This document shows, piece after piece, positions 6,284 through 9,557 of a stretch of 9,557 nucleotides of DNA. Positions within the stretch are counted from its first letter, which is position 1, and each line of letters starts with the position of its first letter. Origin of the DNA: JBOHWJ01 sp050736615 (GTDB lineage Bacteria > Desulfobacterota > Binatia > Binatales > Binataceae); the NCBI GenBank assembly GCA_050736615.1, contig JBOHWL010000157.1, positions 1-9,557 on the forward strand. Reading direction: 5' to 3'. The translations under genes and the position numbers were made by a program. Under the pieces are notes generated by a model that was given only the letters and a program-made list of their open reading frames with translations, was not told the DNA's origin and did no database searches.

Positions 6284-7066
6284 TTAACGGCGCAGACGCC
6301 CGGCCTGATCAACGCGCGTGCGCAGGACTTCGAGTTCATGCGCGGACGGGACTTCCGTCTGGGGCACGTCAGATGGGATCTCCAGTTCAAATCCAGTCTG
6401 CCGCTTCACCATTTCGACCGTCACGCCGGGATGGACCGAGTGCAAGCGCATCCGCCGGCTGTCCTCGGCAAAATCCATGACGCCGAGCGGAGTGATGCAA
6501 TACTTCGGACCGCCTCCCGGAATGCCCATTCGCTGACGCGCGTCGGCGCCACCCCGGCCCCATCCGAACGCGCTGATATAGTCGCATTTCTCCACCAGGA
6601 CGCGCGGGCTGTGGCTGTTCAGCACGATATAGTAGCGACCCACATGGGTGCTCAAAGTTGGCGTGCCGACTGATCCGGGTCCGCGAAATTTGAGCCGCTG
6701 GTAGTCGTCGCCGATGCCGATCAGGTTGGTATTGCCGTAGGCGTCAACCTGGATGCCGCCGATGAAGAAGACGCTGCGACTCCAATCTTTAAGGCGATCG
6801 AAGCGATGCCCGGTGTCGCTGTAGGATTCGGCCCATCGCACGGTGCGCCGATCCCAGCCGAAGGCCGGCATCGGGATAGTTTCCAAATGGGTGACGTTCA
6901 TCCGCACGCCGAGGAAGACCAATTCCATGTTCGGCCCATGGGTCAGATGAGCCAGACGCACCGCTGCTTCAGCGACCGGCGTGCCGACACCGACGCGCAG
7001 CAGTTCTCCATCATTGAGGTCGCGGGCCAAAAATACCGCCATCAGTTCCGGCATGGTGCAGTCCAT
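6284..7066 (-). CDS. CoA-transferase family I beta-like subunit, IpdB-like
   Basis: A 260-residue protein of the CoA-transferase beta family. It starts MDCTMPELMAVFLARDL, a normal family start, followed by the GVGTPVAEAAVRLA helix and LTHGPN. Further on are VDAYGNTN (108-114), the FRGPGSVG oxyanion-type loop (127-134), and the characteristic LHSVHPGVTVEMV near the C-terminus. Where transferases carry the catalytic glutamate (usually an E-[SN]-G motif after the APN/GPN turn), this protein reads VFLGVRM, with L52-G53. IpdB, the beta subunit of the steroid ring-opening hydrolase, also lacks that glutamate, so a hydrolase role is plausible. A longer open frame reaches 7189 but overlaps the preceding gene; the ATG at 7066 has GAGGAG nine bases upstream. 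The alpha partner is 668 bp upstream, beyond a membrane-protein gene. A true CoA-transferase is less likely but not excluded. Confidence 0.82.
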   Translation of the reverse strand: MDCTMPELMAVFLARDLNDGELLRVGVGTPVAEAAVRLAHLTHGPNMELVFLGVRMNVTHLETIPMPAFGWDRRTVRWAESYSDTGHRFDRLKDWSRSVFFIGGIQVDAYGNTNLIGIGDDYQRLKFRGPGSVGTPTLSTHVGRYYIVLNSHSPRVLVEKCDYISAFGWGRGGADARQRMGIPGGGPKYCITPLGVMDFAEDSRRMRLHSVHPGVTVEMVKRQTGFELEIPSDVPQTEVPSAHELEVLRTRVDQAGRLRR

Positions 7067-7109
7067 TACGATGAGCTCCTCGGAAACGAGAAAAACTTCG
7101 TACGGCGGA

Positions 7110-7703
7110 TCAGCCGTCGGCGCGTGCGGCGTTTTCCAGCGTTTGATAGCGGCGCCGCAGATATTCCGGATAATAACGGCTGAAGGCATAGCCGAAGACC
7201 ATGCCGGCGCCGGGAATTATCAACTCGAGCATCAGCACGAATCTGCCTTCCAGGGCGATCGTCGCCAATCCCGTGCTGACGGTGAAGATTAGCGCCCATA
7301 CGACCGTGAGTGTCACGTTGGCGGAATGAAACTGTGGCTGTTCCCACGTCTCCGGCGGCGCCTGTTCGCGCGCGTACTGGATGGTGAAGGGGAATCCAGC
7401 GAGCAGGGTCGCCCAGGCCACCAGCGCGAATACACCCCACGCCATCACGACGCGGGCTTGGCCGTAGATATGCGGGCCGAAGACGCGCAGCGTTCCGAGC
7501 GCGAGAACGAAGAAGGCTAGCGAAGTGCAGTCGATGATTTTGACCGCTCGCATACGCAATTCAAACGCCAGGATAAGCAGCGTCAGCGCCAGGCCGGCTA
7601 ATGCCGCCAGGTAGTCGTGTCCGCGCGCCGCCAGCACTCCGTAAGCAATCCAGCCGACAAAGCCGAGATTGCTGACCAGGCTTGCTCTGGAGGCGTTAGC
7701 CAT
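7110..7703 (-). CDS. Conserved six-TM inner-membrane protein
   Basis: A 197-residue hydrophobic protein with about six membrane segments (roughly residues 8-25, 31-49, 56-76, 84-106, 128-150, 154-177). Between segments 4 and 5 is a polar loop with QYAREQAPPETW (109-120) that I recall from conserved hypothetical membrane proteins without assigned function. The C-terminal tail is basic (YLRRRYQTLE) and probably cytoplasmic. There is no signal peptide or known transporter motif. The gene sits between the two CoA-transferase-like subunits, 30 bp after the alpha gene and 43 bp before the beta gene, which implies one transcript. In-frame stops upstream force the ATG at 7703; its GGAG lies only two bases from the ATG, so translation may be weak or coupled. 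It might carry the substrate or anchor the enzyme, but that is guesswork. Confidence 0.72.
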   Translation of the reverse strand: MANASRASLVSNLGFVGWIAYGVLAARGHDYLAALAGLALTLLILAFELRMRAVKIIDCTSLAFFVLALGTLRVFGPHIYGQARVVMAWGVFALVAWATLLAGFPFTIQYAREQAPPETWEQPQFHSANVTLTVVWALIFTVSTGLATIALEGRFVLMLELIIPGAGMVFGYAFSRYYPEYLRRRYQTLENAARADG

Positions 7704-7708
7704 CGCTC

Positions 7709-7724
7709 CGATGATATATCATCG
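7709..7724. repeat. Perfect 16-bp palindrome CGATGATATATCATCG
   Basis: The sequence equals its own reverse complement over 16 bases. It lies in the 30-bp gap between the alpha-subunit stop codon and the membrane-protein start codon, five bases before that ATG on the minus strand. In RNA it could fold against the start region; in DNA it has the shape of a dimeric repressor site. It is AT-rich in a GC-rich setting. Confidence 0.6.
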
Positions 7725-7733
7725 AGCCGCCGT

Positions 7734-8612
7734 TCAGTACTCGTACAATGACAGCAGGCGTTTGATGCCGATCCGCTCGAGGTAGTCGGCGTGGGTCTCG
7801 GGCTGGCGGCAGTAGCGGTCGAGCCAGGCCGATAAGGCTTTGTTGTCGCCCGTGGCGGCGCTTCCGGCCACGTCATTATAAGCGCGCAGGTATTCGCTAT
7901 CCTGCACATAATGGCCGCGCGAGTAGAACGGATGGGCGCCATAGGGCGCGCGCACGATGGCGTCGGCAGCCGGAATCGTCGTTTTCCAGGGATCGGCGCG
8001 GAGCTCTTCGTTGGAAATCACCTTTTCGACCTGCACGATCACGCGGTCGGCCGCGCGATACATGAACAGGTCGAGCCATCCCGGACCGCCCAAGTGCTGT
8101 ACGTTGCCATAGGGGTCGGCGCTGGCCGCGTGCAGGATCGCCACGTCGGGTTTGATTGGAGGCACCGCAATCAGGGTTTCGCCGCGTAGCGGGTCCTTGA
8201 AGATTTTCAAATCGCGGTTGACTTCAGGTAACGAAGTGCCAACGCCGCCGCGCCACGGCACAAACGGAAGCATCTGCGCCGCCGCCTGCAAGCCAGCGCA
8301 TACAACGCCTTCCTCGCATTCCCAAATTTCGAGTTCACCGCGCTGTGCCGCCGCCCGCACCATCGGCGTGACTGGATTGCCGAAGCCGCCGCCCATGTAA
8401 TAGCTGATGACTTTACGCACGCATCCGGCCGCCACCAGCATGTCAAGCGAAAAGCCGGCATCGACCACGGTCAGGCCCTGGACATTCCGCCGGATGATCT
8501 GCCGAATCGCCGCCATCGGCGCGGGCTGTCCGATGGCGATGGTCATGCCGTCGGCGATCCATGCCGCGGCTTCGAGTTCGTCGATGATCCGTTCGCGCCT
8601 TGCGTTGTTCAT
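7734..8612 (-). CDS. CoA-transferase family I alpha-like subunit, IpdA-like
   Basis: A 292-residue protein of the CoA-transferase alpha family. Visible landmarks are DGMTIAIGQPAPMAAIRQII (21-40), the LTVVDAGFSLDML strand, ISYYMGGGFGNP (69-80), ECEEGVVCAGLQAAAQMLPF (98-117), then a GVGTS loop and the family motif SADPYGNVQHLGG (164-176). The ECEEG…LQAAAQ.LPF block closely resembles IpdA, the alpha subunit of the hydrolase that opens the last steroid ring as a CoA thioester. As I recall, a catalytic glutamate (Glu105 in the Rhodococcus protein) lies in that block; E101 would be its equivalent. The start has GGGAG seven bases upstream. It heads a probable operon with the six-TM and beta-like genes. 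A CoA-transferase for another acyl group (as in glutaconate CoA-transferase) is the main alternative. Confidence 0.84.
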   Translation of the reverse strand: MNNARRERIIDELEAAAWIADGMTIAIGQPAPMAAIRQIIRRNVQGLTVVDAGFSLDMLVAAGCVRKVISYYMGGGFGNPVTPMVRAAAQRGELEIWECEEGVVCAGLQAAAQMLPFVPWRGGVGTSLPEVNRDLKIFKDPLRGETLIAVPPIKPDVAILHAASADPYGNVQHLGGPGWLDLFMYRAADRVIVQVEKVISNEELRADPWKTTIPAADAIVRAPYGAHPFYSRGHYVQDSEYLRAYNDVAGSAATGDNKALSAWLDRYCRQPETHADYLERIGIKRLLSLYEY

Positions 8613-8725
8613 GTTGAAACTCCCGCGCCGCGAGAATAAAAGCTCTTCGCGTATTCGTCATTCGTGTATACGCCATTTCAATCTGGAGCGGGACGCGCGC
8701 GGAACGAACGATCGAAGTTCCCCAT
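8613..8725. other. 113-bp gap upstream of the alpha-like subunit gene
   Basis: This spacer lies between the flippase-like gene and the alpha-like gene on the minus strand. It contains a short inverted repeat GCGTAT/ATACGC (8649-8654 and 8668-8673, 13-base loop) and the sixmer palindrome GTATAC inside its right part. A promoter for the downstream operon may lie here, but no convincing -35/-10 pair was found. Confidence 0.35.
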
Positions 8726-9557
8726 TCACGCGCCCGGGACCGCTGCCGACGAGACCTTCATGGCGTCCGCATGCTGTGCTTCTTGCGATTGGTCGCGCGC
8801 TTGCGCGGCTTCTATCGCGAGTACGCGGCGCGCGAAAGTTCCCGCCGCGCCAAGTCCCAGCGGCAGCCTGCAGAGCAAATGCATGATGCTGATGCCGAGC
8901 GCCGCCGCCAGGATCCGGTCGTTGGAAGCGTAATGTGAAAGCCCGCCGACCACGATGGCCTGCAGCGGACCAAGTCCGGCCGGTGTCACAGGCTGGTTGA
9001 ACGCGGCAAGCATGCCGGGTGTCAGGGCCAGTACCGCGACCAGCGGCACTTTGGGAGCGAACGCCACGAATGAGTAATAGAACAGGAATCCCTGCGCAAC
9101 CATCAGCGACAGGCGGATGGCGCCGAGCGACAAATATTCGCGCAGGCCGGCTTCGCGAAACGCCTTGGCACTGGGGCGGCCGTACATCCATTTTTCGGGC
9201 CGTGTCCTCGGCTTGCCCCAGGCCCACCATAGCGCCACGCAAATCAGAAAGCCGAAAGCCCCGCCCGCATATGGCAGGGCGAAACGAATCGCGGAATGGG
9301 GCACCAGCAATCCTGCCGCCGTGGCGACGCCGGCCAGGCACATGGCGTCGATCAGCCCTTGGAACATCATGGTCCAAGTCGCCGTTAGCCATTTGACACC
9401 CTTGCGGCGATTGAGAAAGACGATCAACGCACCGTCGGCGGCGAGTTGATTAATCGCCTGAAGAAAATATTGCGCCGTGGTCGCGGGAAGCAGCTCACGC
9501 GGCGTGGTCTTCTTATGGAAAAAGGTGAACAGCAACGAGAACAGACAGGTGTCGCCC
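8726..9557 (-). CDS. Flippase-like integral membrane protein (LPG synthase TM/UPF0104 type), start cut by window edge
   Basis: The last 276 residues are visible; the frame is open to the right edge, so the start lies outside. The protein has about six hydrophobic stretches in view (visible residues roughly 1-13, 60-84, 93-114, 141-166, 168-186 and 215-238), separated by basic loops such as WGKPRTRPEKW. The segment QPVTPAGLGPLQA (188-200), flanked by membrane helices, is reminiscent of the N-G-L-G-x-x-E region of the lysylphosphatidylglycerol-synthase membrane domain (Pfam PF03706). That family includes lipid or polyprenol-glycan flippase-like proteins of the inner membrane. The C-terminal 30 residues are polar and rich in alanine and glutamine, probably a cytoplasmic tail. 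The family call is by pattern only and no substrate can be given. A TTG at 9535 could be read as a start, but nothing supports it. Confidence 0.62.
   Translation of the reverse strand, partial: GDTCLFSLLFTFFHKKTTPRELLPATTAQYFLQAINQLAADGALIVFLNRRKGVKWLTATWTMMFQGLIDAMCLAGVATAAGLLVPHSAIRFALPYAGGAFGFLICVALWWAWGKPRTRPEKWMYGRPSAKAFREAGLREYLSLGAIRLSLMVAQGFLFYYSFVAFAPKVPLVAVLALTPGMLAAFNQPVTPAGLGPLQAIVVGGLSHYASNDRILAAALGISIMHLLCRLPLGLGAAGTFARRVLAIEAAQARDQSQEAQHADAMKVSSAAVPGA

Noticed and set aside
8658..9392. 244-codon minus-strand frame overlapping the flippase-like gene
   Set aside because: It is arginine-rich with no domain pattern, whereas the other frame gives regular membrane helices.

Overview
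This is a GC-rich window of densely packed, mostly metabolic genes from an uncultured-type soil or sediment bacterium. It holds a partial Rv2161c-like F420-dependent LLM oxidoreductase, two amidohydrolases, an SDR and a CoA-transferase/IpdAB-like pair. Dispersed repeats with the core GTCATTCCGAGCG…GAGGAATC lie between genes. This mix recalls Candidatus Binatota or other uncultured lineages related to Deltaproteobacteria, with Actinobacteria a weaker alternative. The taxonomic guess is inference from gene content and memory; no rRNA or tRNA gene is present to settle it.

Layout. Positions 1-204 (minus) are the first 68 codons of an F420-dependent LLM-class oxidoreductase. Positions 205-504 contain no gene but hold a cluster of inverted-repeat elements. 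Positions 505-1113 (minus) encode a glutathione S-transferase, divergent from a plus-strand pair of hydrolases: a DxH-type amidohydrolase (1390-2538) and a D-aminoacylase-like amidohydrolase (2809-4485). A second copy of the inverted-repeat element sits in the gap between those two. A strong intrinsic terminator (4506-4539) ends that unit. A minus-strand SDR (4726-5481) is divergent from a small exported protein of unknown function (5567-6274). That gene runs almost head-on (9-bp gap) into a minus-strand cluster. In the direction of transcription, the cluster reads: a flippase-like membrane protein (8726-9557, cut by the window edge), a CoA-transferase alpha/IpdA-like subunit (7734-8612), a six-TM inner-membrane protein (7110-7703) and a CoA-transferase beta/IpdB-like subunit (6284-7066).

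How the genes may work together. The LLM oxidoreductase, GST, SDR, two hydrolases and IpdAB-like pair suggest catabolism of cyclic or xenobiotic/steroid-like compounds: redox activation, dehydrogenation, hydrolysis of C-N or C-C bonds, and CoA-dependent ring opening. No single gene fixes the substrate, so this is inference. The most notable points are the two copies of a mobile-looking inverted-repeat element, an apparent loss of the CoA-transferase catalytic glutamate in the beta-like subunit (as expected for an IpdAB-type hydrolase), the membrane protein gene placed between the two subunits, a perfect 16-bp palindrome in front of that gene, and an amidohydrolase lacking two metal-ligand histidines of classical D-aminoacylases.

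No tRNA, rRNA, CRISPR array, transposase or phage gene was recognised.
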